Notes: generated by a model from the sequence alone, not told the origin. A stretch of DNA of 64,000 nucleotides from CAWINY01 sp963837635 (GCA_963837635.1 CAWINY010000007.1:1364001-1428000); one strand, 5' to 3'. Counted from the first letter of the stretch, positions 50,229 to 59,631 are shown. Numbers and translations are program-made.

Positions 50229-53200
50229 ATGGTAACCCGTGTCACTTCGGGGGCTGCGCTCGCGGCCAGCGACCTCTCTGACTGCCTCGAGCGGTTGAGA
50301 GGGCGTGGCCGGCAGCAGCGGCCGCTTGCAACCTACCGCCTGCAACTTTATAACGGTTTCGGTTTCGCGGACGCCGAGCGGCTGGTGCCGTATCTGCGCG
50401 CGCTGGGCGTATCCCATTGTTACCTGTCGCCAATTCTGCGTGCACTGGGCGGCAGCATGCATGGCTACGACATCGTTGACCACAGCCAGTTCAACCCGGA
50501 AATCGGCACCGAAGAACAGTTCTTCAGCTTGGTTGATGCCCTGAAGCGGCACGGGATGGGTGTGATTCTCGACACCGTACCTAACCACATGGGCGTCGGT
50601 CATGGCGACAACCCCTGGTGGCAGGACGTGCTCGAAAATGGCCGCGCCTCCGAGCACGCGGACTTCTTCGACATCGATTGGGAACCGGAAAAACCCGAGT
50701 TGCTCGGCAAGGTTCTGATCCCCATTCTGGGCGACCAGTATGGCAAGGAACTCGAACAGGGTCACATTCGCCTCAGCTATGAACCGGGCCGTTTTTTCAT
50801 CACGTATTACGACCGGCGGCTGCCTATCGATGCGCAGACGTTTCCCCTCGCCTTCGAAGTCCTCGGGGACCTGCGGGTAGTGGGCCAGGCGCTTGCGGTG
50901 CTCGACGACGAGCGGGGCGCGTTGGAGAACATCCTATGGGACCTGCGCCAACTCCCGCCGCACCATACGACGGACGCGGACCTGGCGCGCAAACGCCAGC
51001 GTGCTCTGCCGGAATTGAAGGTCCTGCTTGCCGAACTCAGCGAACGATCTGCCGGCGTGCGCGCCCTGATCGAGCGGGCGGTGGCCGCGTGCAACGGCGA
51101 GCCCGGCAACCCTCGCACCTTCGACGCTCTGCACCGGCTGCTCGAGGCCCAGGCGTACCGGCTCGCTCATTGGCGAGTGTCGGCGCACGAGATCAACTAT
51201 CGCCGCTTCTTTGACATCAACGATCTGGTCGGATTGCGCGTTGAGAATCCGCGCGTGTTCACGGAGACGCACCGCCTGCTTCGCAGGCTGCTGGCTGACG
51301 GAGGCGTGGAAGGTCTGCGCATCGACCATCCCGACGGCCTGCTCAACCCGGTGCAGTACTTCACGCGCGTGCAGATGTTGTATGCGGCCAGCCAGTGCTG
51401 CGGCGGCGAGCCGCAGGGCACCCTCGCCGACAATGGCATCGAGCTCGAGGTGCAGGAGGCCTTCGGCCATGGCGAGTCGAACGACACGAACGCTGCCCTA
51501 TACCTGATTGTCGAGAAGATCCTGGAGCATGGCGAAGAGCTGCCGGCCGATTGGCCGGTGGACGGCACCTCGGGCTACGACTTCGCCAACCTGGTAAACG
51601 GCATCTTGATCGACGGCCGCAACGAGCGCGCCTTCACCAACCTTTACCGGCGCTTCCTCGGCTGGCATACCGACGTCGATACCCTCGCCTACGAAGCGAA
51701 GAAGCTGATCATGCGCTCTGCCTTGTCGAGCGAAGTCACGGTGCTCAGCCATAGGCTCGATGAGGTCAGCAGCATGGACCGCTGCGCGCGCGATTTTACG
51801 CGCAACCTGCTCAGCGAAGCGATCCGCGAAACCATCGCCTGCTTCCCGGTGTACCGCACCTATATTGACGAGCGGGGCCACGTGAGCGAGCGCGACCGGA
51901 ACTACATCAACCAGGCGATCCGGCGCGCCAAGCGGCGCAATCCCAGCACGGCGGCCTCGCTCTACGATTTCCTGGGCGACATCCTGCTGCTCAAACCGGC
52001 CACGGAGGAGGAATCCTCGCCCGAGATGCACCGCGCGCGGCTCGCCTTCGCGCTGAAGTTCCAGCAACTGACCGGTCCGGTGATGGCCAAAGCCCTGGAG
52101 GACACGGTCTGCTACGTCTACAACCGGTTCGTGTCGGTCAACGAAGTAGGCGGCTCGCCCGCCGACTTCGGCCGCTCCGTGGAAGAGTTTCATGAAGGCA
52201 ATCTTGAGCGCGCAGCACGATGGCCCTACTCGATGCTCGGCACATCCACTCATGACACCAAGCGCAGCGAGGACGTGCGGGCACGGCTCGATGTGCTCTC
52301 CGAGATGCCGAAACAGTGGGGAGCACGAGTGGCGCGCTGGCGGCGCAATACCCGCTGGAAAAAGCGCGTCATCACCGATGGCCGCACGGTTCCCGACGCC
52401 AACGAGGAATATCTGCTCTATCAGACGCTGGTCGGCACGTGGCCCTTTCACCTGAACACGCACGACCACCCCAGCACGCGGGGCGTGCTGGGGACCCCGG
52501 AAGAGCGCGACGCGTTCACGCGGCGCATTCAGCAATATATGAAAAAGGCCGTTCATGAAGCGAAGGTCAACCTGAGCTGGATCAACCCGGATCCGGAGTA
52601 CACTCAGGCGCTTGAGGCTTTCATCCAGCGAATCCTCACCCCCGGCATCCGTTCGCGACCGAACGTCTTCCTGCGCGAGATGGAGAACTTCGCGGAAACC
52701 ATTGCCTATTTCGGGGTGATGAATTCGCTAGCCATGGTGCTGCTGAAGCTCACCGCGCCCGGGGTGCCGGACATCTACCAGGGCCAGGAAGTTTGGGATT
52801 TCAGCTTAGTCGATCCCGATAATCGCCGGCCTGTGGATTTTCAGGCCCGCGAAAAGTTATTGGCGAAACTGCTTGAAGCGACGAACCCGCCAGATCCTTC
52901 GACTCCGGCCGCGACCGCGCCAACTGCGGGCGCGGAAGAAACAGTCGCGGCCTCCGCTCAGGATGACAACCTTTATGAGAGAGGTAGTGACGACGCGAAC
53001 GGCGCATCGTTGGCAAGTCTGTGCAGTGAGATGCTGCCCAACTATCACGACGGACGGCTGAAGCTCTGGACCACGATGCGGGCACTCGATTTTCGCCGGG
53101 AGCATCCCGCCTTATTCCAACTCGGAACCTATACTCCGGTGCAATGCGCGGTGGAACACGAACCGCACGCGGTGGCGTTCTTGCGTGAGCATGAGGGGGA

Positions 53201-53423
53201 GAGTGCGCTAACGGCGGTTCCGCGGTTTGCCTGGACGCTGATGGCGGGGCAGCGCCGTCCGCCGCTCGCGGAGGCGTGGGGCGGCGCAGCTCTGCAGTTG
53301 CCTCGCGCCGGCATGGAGTTTGTCAACGTGCTGACTGGCGAACTGTTGCACGCCGAGGGTGATCGCCTGCTATGCCGCGAAGTCTTCGCCCGCTTCCCCG
53401 TGGCCCTGTTGTGGTCCCGCTAG
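50229..53423 (+). CDS. treY: Maltooligosyl trehalose synthase with an in-frame repeat insertion
   Basis: TreY (GH13) turns the reducing end of maltodextrins into a trehalosyl unit, and TreZ then releases trehalose. The 1064-residue protein has ATYRLQLYNGFGFADAERLVPYL, HGYDIVDHSQFNPEIG, VILDTVPNHMG, GLRIDHPDGLLNP (catalytic-region Asp), and TSTHDTKRSEDVRARL typical of TreY. It is longer than most (800-1000), partly because residues about 888-914 are encoded by a palindromic element (52892-52968). treZ is not in the window. The 3' end overlaps the convergent malQ by 54 bp. Confidence 0.93.
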   Translation: MVTRVTSGAALAASDLSDCLERLRGRGRQQRPLATYRLQLYNGFGFADAERLVPYLRALGVSHCYLSPILRALGGSMHGYDIVDHSQFNPEIGTEEQFFSLVDALKRHGMGVILDTVPNHMGVGHGDNPWWQDVLENGRASEHADFFDIDWEPEKPELLGKVLIPILGDQYGKELEQGHIRLSYEPGRFFITYYDRRLPIDAQTFPLAFEVLGDLRVVGQALAVLDDERGALENILWDLRQLPPHHTTDADLARKRQRALPELKVLLAELSERSAGVRALIERAVAACNGEPGNPRTFDALHRLLEAQAYRLAHWRVSAHEINYRRFFDINDLVGLRVENPRVFTETHRLLRRLLADGGVEGLRIDHPDGLLNPVQYFTRVQMLYAASQCCGGEPQGTLADNGIELEVQEAFGHGESNDTNAALYLIVEKILEHGEELPADWPVDGTSGYDFANLVNGILIDGRNERAFTNLYRRFLGWHTDVDTLAYEAKKLIMRSALSSEVTVLSHRLDEVSSMDRCARDFTRNLLSEAIRETIACFPVYRTYIDERGHVSERDRNYINQAIRRAKRRNPSTAASLYDFLGDILLLKPATEEESSPEMHRARLAFALKFQQLTGPVMAKALEDTVCYVYNRFVSVNEVGGSPADFGRSVEEFHEGNLERAARWPYSMLGTSTHDTKRSEDVRARLDVLSEMPKQWGARVARWRRNTRWKKRVITDGRTVPDANEEYLLYQTLVGTWPFHLNTHDHPSTRGVLGTPEERDAFTRRIQQYMKKAVHEAKVNLSWINPDPEYTQALEAFIQRILTPGIRSRPNVFLREMENFAETIAYFGVMNSLAMVLLKLTAPGVPDIYQGQEVWDFSLVDPDNRRPVDFQAREKLLAKLLEATNPPDPSTPAATAPTAGAEETVAASAQDDNLYERGSDDANGASLASLCSEMLPNYHDGRLKLWTTMRALDFRREHPALFQLGTYTPVQCAVEHEPHAVAFLREHEGESALTAVPRFAWTLMAGQRRPPLAEAWGGAALQLPRAGMEFVNVLTGELLHAEGDRLLCREVFARFPVALLWSR
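52892..52968. repeat. AGATCCTTCGACTC...CGCTCAGGATGACA palindromic element inside treY
   Basis: The ends match, in inverse, those of the intergenic element at 54952-55083 (TGTCATCCTGAGCG ... GAGTCGAAGGACCT). Inside are nested arms GGCCGCGAC/GTCGCGGCC. The 77 bp are read without stop in the treY frame and encode a Pro/Ala/Thr-rich stretch. Confidence 0.85.
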
Positions 53424-54914
53424 GGGGGGAATGCGGTCGGTGGCCTCGGCAAGCACGGCGAGCTTTTCCGCCAACTCGGAGGTGAGCGCGCCGGAACCGA
53501 AGCGCCAACCCCAGTTGCCGTTGGGCAAGCTGGGGGTGTTCATGCGGGCGCTGGAGTTCAGATTCAGCACGTCCTGCAGGGGAAAAATCACCTGGCGCGC
53601 CACGGAGCCGGAGAGGGCGCGGATCATCGCCCAAGCGATCCCATCATCCGAGGATCCCAAGTATGCCGAGGCATAGCGCCGCTCATCCTCATTGGCGCTC
53701 TGCCACCACCCCACCGTGGTGTCGTTGTCGTGCGTGCCGGTGTAGGCGACGCAGTCCTCCGAGAATCGGTGCGGCAGGTAGATGTGCGCCCCGGGATTCG
53801 AGAACCCGAACTGCATGACGCGCATGCCGGGAATCTTCAGCCGCTCGCGCAACGCGTGCACCTCTTCGGTGATCATGCCGAGGTCTTCGGCAATGAAGGG
53901 CAGGTCGCCAAGCGCTTCTCGTAGCGCACGGAACAGGTCATCGGCGGGACCCTTGACCCAGTGCCCGTGGACCGCCGTCTCCTCGTGCGCGGGAATCTCC
54001 CAGTAGCTCTCGAAGCCGCGGAAATGGTCGAGGCGCACGATGTCGCAGGCTTGCGTGGTCCAGCGCATGCGCTGGATCCACCAGTCGTAGCCGCGCTGCG
54101 CGAGCACGTCCCAGCGATAGAGAGGATTTCCCCAGCGCTGGCCCGTGGCGCTGAAACAGTCGGGCGGAACCCCGGCTACCACCTCAGGCTGCAGGTTCTC
54201 AGCTAAGCGGAAAACTTCAGGATGAGTCCAGACGTCGGCGCTGTCGTAGTTCACGAAGATCGCAACGTCGCCGATGACGCGGATGCCGTACTTTCGACAG
54301 TGCCCACGCAGCGCCCGCCACTGCTCGAAGAAGAAGAACTGGATGACGCGGGCAACGGCCAGCGGGTCGCTCATCTGTTCGCGTGCCTCCGCCAGCGACT
54401 GCGGATCGCGCCGGCTGAACTCCGCCGGCCACTCGCTCCACATGCGGTTCTCGAAGCGGTCGCGCAGGGCAACGAACAGCACGAAATCTTCCAGCCACCA
54501 CGCATTCTCCCGGCAGAAACGATCGAAGCGCTCGCGCGCACCGTCGCCGGCGTTGCCCAGGAAGTTCGCCGCGGCTTCGCGGATCAGCGGGATCTTGATC
54601 TCGTCCACCGAGCAGAAATCGATATCGCCACACTCGCCCGGCAGATTGGACAGACGGCCGGAGTCGATCCACCCGCGTTCGGCCAGCCGTTCCAGGCTGA
54701 TCAGCAGCGGGTTTCCGGAGAAGGCCGAGATCGACGAATACGGCGAATGACCATACGCGCCCGGTCCGAAGGGCAGTACCTGCCAAAGCCGCTGCCGGGC
54801 GGCGGCCAGAAACTCGACAAAGCGATGGGCCGACGGGCCGAAATCGCCGATCCCGCCGCGCGAGGGCAGCGAGGTCGGGTGGAGCAGAATTCCTGAGCAG
54901 CGTTCGGAAAGCAT
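53370..54914 (-). CDS. malQ: 4-alpha-glucanotransferase (amylomaltase)
   Basis: MalQ (GH77) transfers alpha-1,4-glucan segments between maltodextrins. The 514-residue protein has SGILLHPTSLPSRGGIGDFG, WQVLPFGPGAYGHSPYSSISAFSGNP, RVIGDVAIFVNYDSADVW, VAGVPPDCFSATGQRWGNPLY, the catalytic nucleophile in DIVRLDHFRGFESYW, the acid/base in FIAEDLGMIT, and YTGTHDNDTTVGWW. Length and motifs are normal. With treY it suggests glycogen/maltodextrin turnover to trehalose. Its last 17 codons overlap the end of treY on the opposite strand. Confidence 0.96.
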   Translation of the reverse strand: MLSERCSGILLHPTSLPSRGGIGDFGPSAHRFVEFLAAARQRLWQVLPFGPGAYGHSPYSSISAFSGNPLLISLERLAERGWIDSGRLSNLPGECGDIDFCSVDEIKIPLIREAAANFLGNAGDGARERFDRFCRENAWWLEDFVLFVALRDRFENRMWSEWPAEFSRRDPQSLAEAREQMSDPLAVARVIQFFFFEQWRALRGHCRKYGIRVIGDVAIFVNYDSADVWTHPEVFRLAENLQPEVVAGVPPDCFSATGQRWGNPLYRWDVLAQRGYDWWIQRMRWTTQACDIVRLDHFRGFESYWEIPAHEETAVHGHWVKGPADDLFRALREALGDLPFIAEDLGMITEEVHALRERLKIPGMRVMQFGFSNPGAHIYLPHRFSEDCVAYTGTHDNDTTVGWWQSANEDERRYASAYLGSSDDGIAWAMIRALSGSVARQVIFPLQDVLNLNSSARMNTPSLPNGNWGWRFGSGALTSELAEKLAVLAEATDRIPPLAGPQQGHGEAGEDFAA

Positions 54915-54951
54915 GGGTGTTTTTTGTTCGTCGCTCGTCTTTTCATGGGGC

Positions 54952-55083
54952 TGTCATCCTGAGCGAGCCCGGCCGGTTTTGCCGGGCGAGTCGAAGGACC
55001 TTGCGGTTCCGTGCGCAAAACGCAAGGTGCTTCGACTCGCCGGATCGCAAGAAAACGCGCGATCCGTCTCGCTCAGCATGACA
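54952..55083. repeat. TGTCATCCTGAGCG-type inverted-repeat element
   Basis: TGTCATCCTGAGCGAGCCC and GAGTCGAAGGACCTTGCG on the left are inverted as CGCAAGGTGCTTCGACTCG and CTCGCTCAGCATGACA on the right. It lies between malQ and the PpiD-like gene. Its ends recur inside treY. Confidence 0.88.
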
Positions 55084-55120
55084 ACGCAATCGCCGGGGCA
55101 GCTTACCAACGACTGCTAAC

Positions 55121-55153
55121 AAAAAGCCCGGTCCCGCCGGGCGGAACCGGGCT
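55121..55153 (-). terminator. Rho-independent terminator of the PpiD-like gene
   Basis: On the minus strand AGCCCGGTTCCGCC pairs with GGCGGGACCGGGCT and is followed by TTTTT. It starts 17 bp after the stop codon of the chaperone gene. Confidence 0.92.
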
Positions 55154-55169
55154 GGTCGCTTGGGTTGAA

Positions 55170-57143
55170 TTAACTGGCGGCCTCTTTCGGCACCAGCCGT
55201 TCGAGCTCCTGTTTGTTGATCTTGATTTTGCCTTCCTTGGTCAGGCGCTGGCGCAGGCTATCGGCAAACACCTGGAAGAACTGGCCGCGGTCGCGTTCTT
55301 CCACCGTCTGCCTCAGCGTGTCCTTGCTCTTGTCGAAATCCGCCGCCGAAGGCTCCTCGCGCTCAACCACCCGGATGACCACGCCGTTGGCGCCGGTGGC
55401 CATCGGGCCGCTGATCTCGCCCTGCTTCATGCTAAAGAGCGCCGCGGTCTGCTCGGGTTGCAGCGCACCCACATCGGGCAGGGGCATGTCCTGAGTCACG
55501 GGAACGCTGGTTTTCAGCGTGGCGCCAACTTCTTTGGCGGCCTTGGCCAAATCGTTCTCGGCATGGGCGCGGTCGGCCAGTTCGCGGGTCTTCTGCTGGA
55601 CCAATTCCTGGACCTTGCCGTTCTTGAGATCATTCTCCACTCTGCCCTTGACCTGCTCAAAGGTGGGCGTAGCGGGGGGCGTGATTTCGGTTACCTGGAA
55701 TACCGCATATCCCTGGGGCACGCGCGCCGCGTCCGCGGGATCGTTGACGTGGGGGACAACAAACACCGCATTGGTGAACTCGGGGGCATTACCCAAGTCC
55801 GACACCGGCTCGCCACGCGTGAGCGACTGGGTCTGCACGGTGAGGTTGTGCTTGGCGGCGGCGCTGGCCAAGCTGCTGGTGCGAGCCTCCGCCTTGATGG
55901 TATTGGCAAGCTGCTCGGCCAGCGGTGCTGCCTTTGTCGTTGCAATCATGGGGGTGATCTCGGCCTTCACCTCATCCAGGGTCTTGACGTGCGCCGTGTG
56001 CTTGTCGAGTACCTGAATAATGTGGAAGCCGAAGGTGCTCTGCACCAGGCCGCTGGTCTCACTCTTATTCAGGGAGAAGGCCGCCCGTTCGAATTCCGGC
56101 ACGGTACGCCCGCGTTGGATCCAGCCCAGGTTGCCGCCATTGCGCGCGCTGCCCGGATCATCCGAATCTTTTTTCGCCAGCGCCGCGAAGTCGCCCCCGG
56201 CCTTGAGTTGCTTCAGCACGTCTTGCGCCTTGGTGCGAGCCGCATCGAACGCCTTCTGATCCACCTGGCTACCCGGAGCCGCTTCTGGAGTCTTGATCAG
56301 AATGTGGCGGACCTCGACCTCGTCGGGTACCTTGAACTGGTCGATATGCGCGTCGTAGTAGCGCTTCAGATCGTCCGGCGTGACTTGCACCTGGGCCTTC
56401 AGCTTATCCGTGTCCACGACCACGAACTGCGTCTTGCGCTTCTCGGGCAAGGAGTTGTTGTAGCTGTCCTTGTGCGCTTGGTAATAGGACTGCAGTTCGC
56501 TATCGGCGGGATGAAGCGACGCTAACAAAGCCGCGCGGTCGATCATCGCGTACTCGAACTTCACCTTGGCGTTGCGGTGCAGGAATTCCTGGCGAAGCTC
56601 ATCATCGGTGACCACCACGCTGCTTGCTACCGCGCTTTCCAGCTTGTGGAGGATGAGTTCCTCGCGGAACAGGCGCTCGAACTCGGGCACGGTCAAGCTG
56701 AAGTTGTTCTCCACCACATTCTGGTACTCCACCGCCGGGAGCAGACTGCCGTTGTGGAACAGCATGGCGCCCAAGGGACTCTGTTGAAGATCCTCCAGCA
56801 TCTCGCGATCGGAAATCCGGATGCCGAGGCGCTCGGCTTCCGCCAGCAGCGCCTTCTCCGTGATGAGCTGCTGCACCGTCTGTTGCATGACATAGGGCAT
56901 CAGCGAGTTCGGCAGTTTTTGCTGGCGCGCCATGCGGTTGGCGGTGCGCTCTACTTCGACCGTGGTCACGTCTTGGCCGGCCACGCTGGCAACCACGCCC
57001 TGGCCGGGTCCGCCGAAGCCAAGCGAGCTACCGAGGAAGCCGCCAGGAATCAAGGTGATGACCATTGCGGCGCAGATCACTAAGAGAAGCCCGCCAAGGA
57101 CATACTTCTTCGTCTTGCTGGGGGTTTGCAGGAATCGAATCAT
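55170..57143 (-). CDS. PpiD/SurA-like peptidyl-prolyl isomerase chaperone
   Basis: A 657-residue membrane-anchored periplasmic folding factor. Residues about 14-36 form the helix (YVLGGLLLVICAAMVITLIPGG). A SurA_N-like domain follows (MARQQKLPNSLMPYVMQQTVQQLITEKALLAEAERLGI), then a parvulin PPIase domain (about residues 270-375: VEVRHILIKTPE, GGDFAALAKKDSDDPGSARNGGNLGWIQRGRTVPEFERAAFSLN, TFGFHIIQVLDK). The C-terminal half is a second parvulin-like/chaperone region without the full motif. The single N-terminal anchor matches PpiD rather than soluble SurA. A strong terminator ends the transcript. Confidence 0.9.
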   Translation of the reverse strand: MIRFLQTPSKTKKYVLGGLLLVICAAMVITLIPGGFLGSSLGFGGPGQGVVASVAGQDVTTVEVERTANRMARQQKLPNSLMPYVMQQTVQQLITEKALLAEAERLGIRISDREMLEDLQQSPLGAMLFHNGSLLPAVEYQNVVENNFSLTVPEFERLFREELILHKLESAVASSVVVTDDELRQEFLHRNAKVKFEYAMIDRAALLASLHPADSELQSYYQAHKDSYNNSLPEKRKTQFVVVDTDKLKAQVQVTPDDLKRYYDAHIDQFKVPDEVEVRHILIKTPEAAPGSQVDQKAFDAARTKAQDVLKQLKAGGDFAALAKKDSDDPGSARNGGNLGWIQRGRTVPEFERAAFSLNKSETSGLVQSTFGFHIIQVLDKHTAHVKTLDEVKAEITPMIATTKAAPLAEQLANTIKAEARTSSLASAAAKHNLTVQTQSLTRGEPVSDLGNAPEFTNAVFVVPHVNDPADAARVPQGYAVFQVTEITPPATPTFEQVKGRVENDLKNGKVQELVQQKTRELADRAHAENDLAKAAKEVGATLKTSVPVTQDMPLPDVGALQPEQTAALFSMKQGEISGPMATGANGVVIRVVEREEPSAADFDKSKDTLRQTVEERDRGQFFQVFADSLRQRLTKEGKIKINKQELERLVPKEAAS

Positions 57144-57249
57144 GGTTTAAGACGCTCCACGGACCCTAAAGGGAAAGGCCATTATAAAGGACCTTGCGTT
57201 TTCTTCCACTTCGCAGGTCAAGACAGCTTGTGAAAAGCACGTTTCCCAG

Positions 57250-57903
57250 TTACGAGGACTTAGACACCCAGATTTTTTCGGCCGCCGGCAGGCCCAGACG
57301 GATGAGTCGTTTCTCCACCCCAAGGGAAACCGTGCCGTCGTAGTTCTTCGACTGCAGAACAATACGGCTGTCCGGGCGAAGCCCTTCCGCGTCCAGAAAC
57401 TCCAAGAGCTTGCGATCTCTCTCGAAGACACTCACGAGGCGATAGGCGCCGGGGTCCACCTCGCTGAGGAGCCGAAGCCCCATCTTCCGGCGGTCGGCAG
57501 AGTTCATCAAGGACAGCGAATTGCCGTGCGGGCACACGTCCTTATCGCCCAGCTTCTCCGCCAGCTTGCGTTCGAAGGCGGCGGAAACCGCGTGCTCCAG
57601 ACGTTCGGCCTCGTCGTGGACCTCATACCACGCCATGCCGAAGATCTCGGCAAGCATACGTTCCACCAGATGATGGCGAACCATCGTACGTTCCGCGATG
57701 GCCCGGCCCGCGGCGGTCAAGTGAATGCGCCCATCTTCTCTAACCAGGACCAGTCGATCCCTGTAGAGCCGCTTCAGTGCGGTGGTAACGGCCGGGCGCG
57801 TCACCTTCAGCCAATGCGCCAGCGTGGCCGAGATGACGGTCTCGCCCTCCGCCTCGGCCTCCGCAATGGCCTTGAGATAGTCTTCTTTGGAGATAGTGAG
57901 CAT
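57250..57903 (-). CDS. DtxR/MntR-family metal-dependent regulator
   Basis: A 217-residue metalloregulator. Residues 1-65 form the winged helix (SKEDYLKAIAEAEAEGE, HWLKVTRPAVTTALKRLYRD, GRIHLTAAGRAIA). Residues about 70-140 form the dimer/metal domain with RHHLVERMLAEIFGM, EAERLEHAVS and DVCPHGNSL, the Cys-Pro-His set of Fe/Mn sensors. The C-terminal 75 residues look like a FeoA/SH3 domain (YRLVSVFERDRKLLEFLDAEGLRP). Presence of the SH3 domain favours an iron (DtxR/IdeR) rather than short MntR type. No transporter gene is beside it. Confidence 0.9.
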   Translation of the reverse strand: MLTISKEDYLKAIAEAEAEGETVISATLAHWLKVTRPAVTTALKRLYRDRLVLVREDGRIHLTAAGRAIAERTMVRHHLVERMLAEIFGMAWYEVHDEAERLEHAVSAAFERKLAEKLGDKDVCPHGNSLSLMNSADRRKMGLRLLSEVDPGAYRLVSVFERDRKLLEFLDAEGLRPDSRIVLQSKNYDGTVSLGVEKRLIRLGLPAAEKIWVSKSS

Positions 57904-57907
57904 AGGA

Positions 57908-57988
57908 GTGGTCAGTGGTCAGTGGCCAGTGGCCAGTGGTAGTGATCCGGGACTCACGGAACTGACCACTGATCACTGACCACTAATC
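57908..57988. repeat. GTGGTCA/GTGGCCA heptamer array with inverted counterpart
   Basis: GTGGTCA twice and GTGGCCA twice in exact 7-nt steps (57908-57935) are followed by inverted CTGACCACTGATCACTGACCAC (57962-57983). Similar units are at 4548-4578 and 19624-19673. It lies just upstream of the DtxR start. Confidence 0.88.
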
Positions 57989-58157
57989 GAGCCAGTCTAA
58001 CACTGGAACATCCCCGTGTTCCGTGGTTGGCGCTACCTCCGCCGTGGTCCCGCATCCAATATTGGAAGACTTTTCGGCTCGCCCAGAGAGCTGTTGGGCG
58101 AGCAAGACGGGAACGCGTGGCGCTTGTTGAGATCGAAGCCGCCGAATGGAGTGCCTG

Positions 58158-58394
58158 ATGCCCGACGCACCGGATATTAGCAAGTGTGCCAATGCGGAAT
58201 GCGATCGCCGCTTCCATCGGATGGGGGAAGGGAAACTGGCTGTCTTTCCGGTGTCCGACCCCAAAGCTTGGGGCTTGCCCGGCCATCTGCGTCAGAAGGC
58301 CGTCTGGTTGTGCGACCGGTGCGCCGACCAGATGTATGTTCGCCTTGACCGCAAGCATCACCAGATCCTTGTAGTGCGCCGGCACGCGGCATAG
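58158..58394 (+). CDS. Small zinc-ribbon-like protein
   Basis: A 78-residue protein with CANAECDRRF near the N-terminus and LCDRCADQ near the C-terminus, four Cys placed as in a zinc ribbon, separated by about 35 residues (GEGKLAVFPVSDPKAW). No catalytic motif. Similar small proteins occur in Acidobacteria (recollection only). The ATG at 58158 is used; an in-frame ATG at 58146 adds four residues. Confidence 0.7.
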   Translation: MPDAPDISKCANAECDRRFHRMGEGKLAVFPVSDPKAWGLPGHLRQKAVWLCDRCADQMYVRLDRKHHQILVVRRHAA

Positions 58395-58552
58395 ATGTGT
58401 AGTTCAGCCCCGTTCCTGGGGATCGAGTCATCAGGCGATCAGATGATCGGGTCATCGGCAGATGCCCGAAGGGCGGCAGGGATTTAGCCCCGGGAGATAG
58501 CCCGGGGTGAGGTGGAGCAAGGAAGCGAGCCCCTTCAGGGGCGACTGGCCCG

Positions 58553-59548
58553 TCAGATCCTCAACACTCCGGCTCCCTCGATCTTGCTCTGCTTCAGTGC
58601 GATCAGGGCATCGTTGGCCGCTTCCAGAGGAAATACGGTGGTCTCGGTTTGCACCGGCACCTCGGCGGCAAGCTCCAGAAACTCGCGGGCATCCTGGCGG
58701 GTGGAATTGGCGACGCTCCGCAGCATGCGCTCGTCATAGAGCAGACGATAGTCGAGCTCTGGGATCGGGCTCATGTGAATGCCCGCCAGCACGACTGATC
58801 CGGCCTTGCGCACGGCCCGCAGCGCATCGAGCACCAGCGCGCCCGCGGGTGCGAAGATGATGGCCGCATCGAGTTTGGCCGGAGGAGCGTCCTTGGCGTC
58901 CCCGACCCATGCCGCCCCTAGCCTTCGCGCCAGTTCCCGATGGGCCTCCGCGCGCGTGAAGACATAGACCTCATGGCCGAGGTGTCGCGCCAACTGCAGA
59001 ACGATGTGCGCAGAGGCCCCGAATCCATATAGCCCCAGCCTGGCTTGTTTGGGCACGGCGGCCAGGCGGTAGGAGCGATATCCGATGATCCCCGCGCACA
59101 GCAGCGGCGCGGCGTGCTCGTCCGAGAAGCCGACGGGCAGCTTAGAGGCGTACTCCGCGCCGACCACGGTGGACTCGGCGTATCCGCCGTTCACGTCATA
59201 GCCGGTGAATTGCGCGCGCTGGCAAAGGTTCTCCAGACCACGTATGCAGTACGCGCAGGTGCCGTCGGTCGAGTGCAGCCATGGGATGCCGACACGGTCG
59301 CCGGTTTTCAACCCTTTCACGCCGGCGCCGGTTTCCTCCACCAAGCCAACAATCTGGTGCCCGGGAATGAGCGGGAGTTTGTGCGGCGGCAAATCGCCTT
59401 CGACGGTATGCAGATCGGTATGACAAAGCCCGCAGTAGGAAACCCGCACTCGCACCTGGCCGGGACCGGGCACTGGCACGGCCACGTCCCGCAGAAAGAG
59501 CGGCCGTTCAGTTACAGACTTTTGCTGGTCCAGCACCATCGCACGCAT
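58553..59548 (-). CDS. Zinc-dependent alcohol dehydrogenase family protein
   Basis: A medium-chain dehydrogenase of 331 residues. Catalytic zinc site CGLCHTDLHTVEGDLP, substrate/cofactor segment LIPGHQIVGLVEETG (GHQ where classical ADH has GHE, as in one ADH subfamily), structural zinc Cys in GTCAYCIRGLENLC, and a Rossmann region LGLYGFGASAHIVLQLARHLGHEVYVFT. Substrate is uncertain but probably an alcohol or aldehyde with NAD(P). The frame extends 27 codons upstream; homology begins at MRAMVLDQQ, so ATG 59548 is used. Confidence 0.88.
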   Translation of the reverse strand: MRAMVLDQQKSVTERPLFLRDVAVPVPGPGQVRVRVSYCGLCHTDLHTVEGDLPPHKLPLIPGHQIVGLVEETGAGVKGLKTGDRVGIPWLHSTDGTCAYCIRGLENLCQRAQFTGYDVNGGYAESTVVGAEYASKLPVGFSDEHAAPLLCAGIIGYRSYRLAAVPKQARLGLYGFGASAHIVLQLARHLGHEVYVFTRAEAHRELARRLGAAWVGDAKDAPPAKLDAAIIFAPAGALVLDALRAVRKAGSVVLAGIHMSPIPELDYRLLYDERMLRSVANSTRQDAREFLELAAEVPVQTETTVFPLEAANDALIALKQSKIEGAGVLRI

Positions 59549-59631
59549 GGCGGTTTCACCGTTGAGGATGGCACGGTTCTGGGGAATGCCGCGCCAATGT
59601 GTGGGACGGGTCATAGACCCGCCCCACACAA

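Noticed and set aside
55011..56525. Long open frame (504 codons) antisense to the PpiD-like gene
   Set aside because: Low-complexity Leu/Gly/Arg sequence without domains and overlapping a clear chaperone gene.
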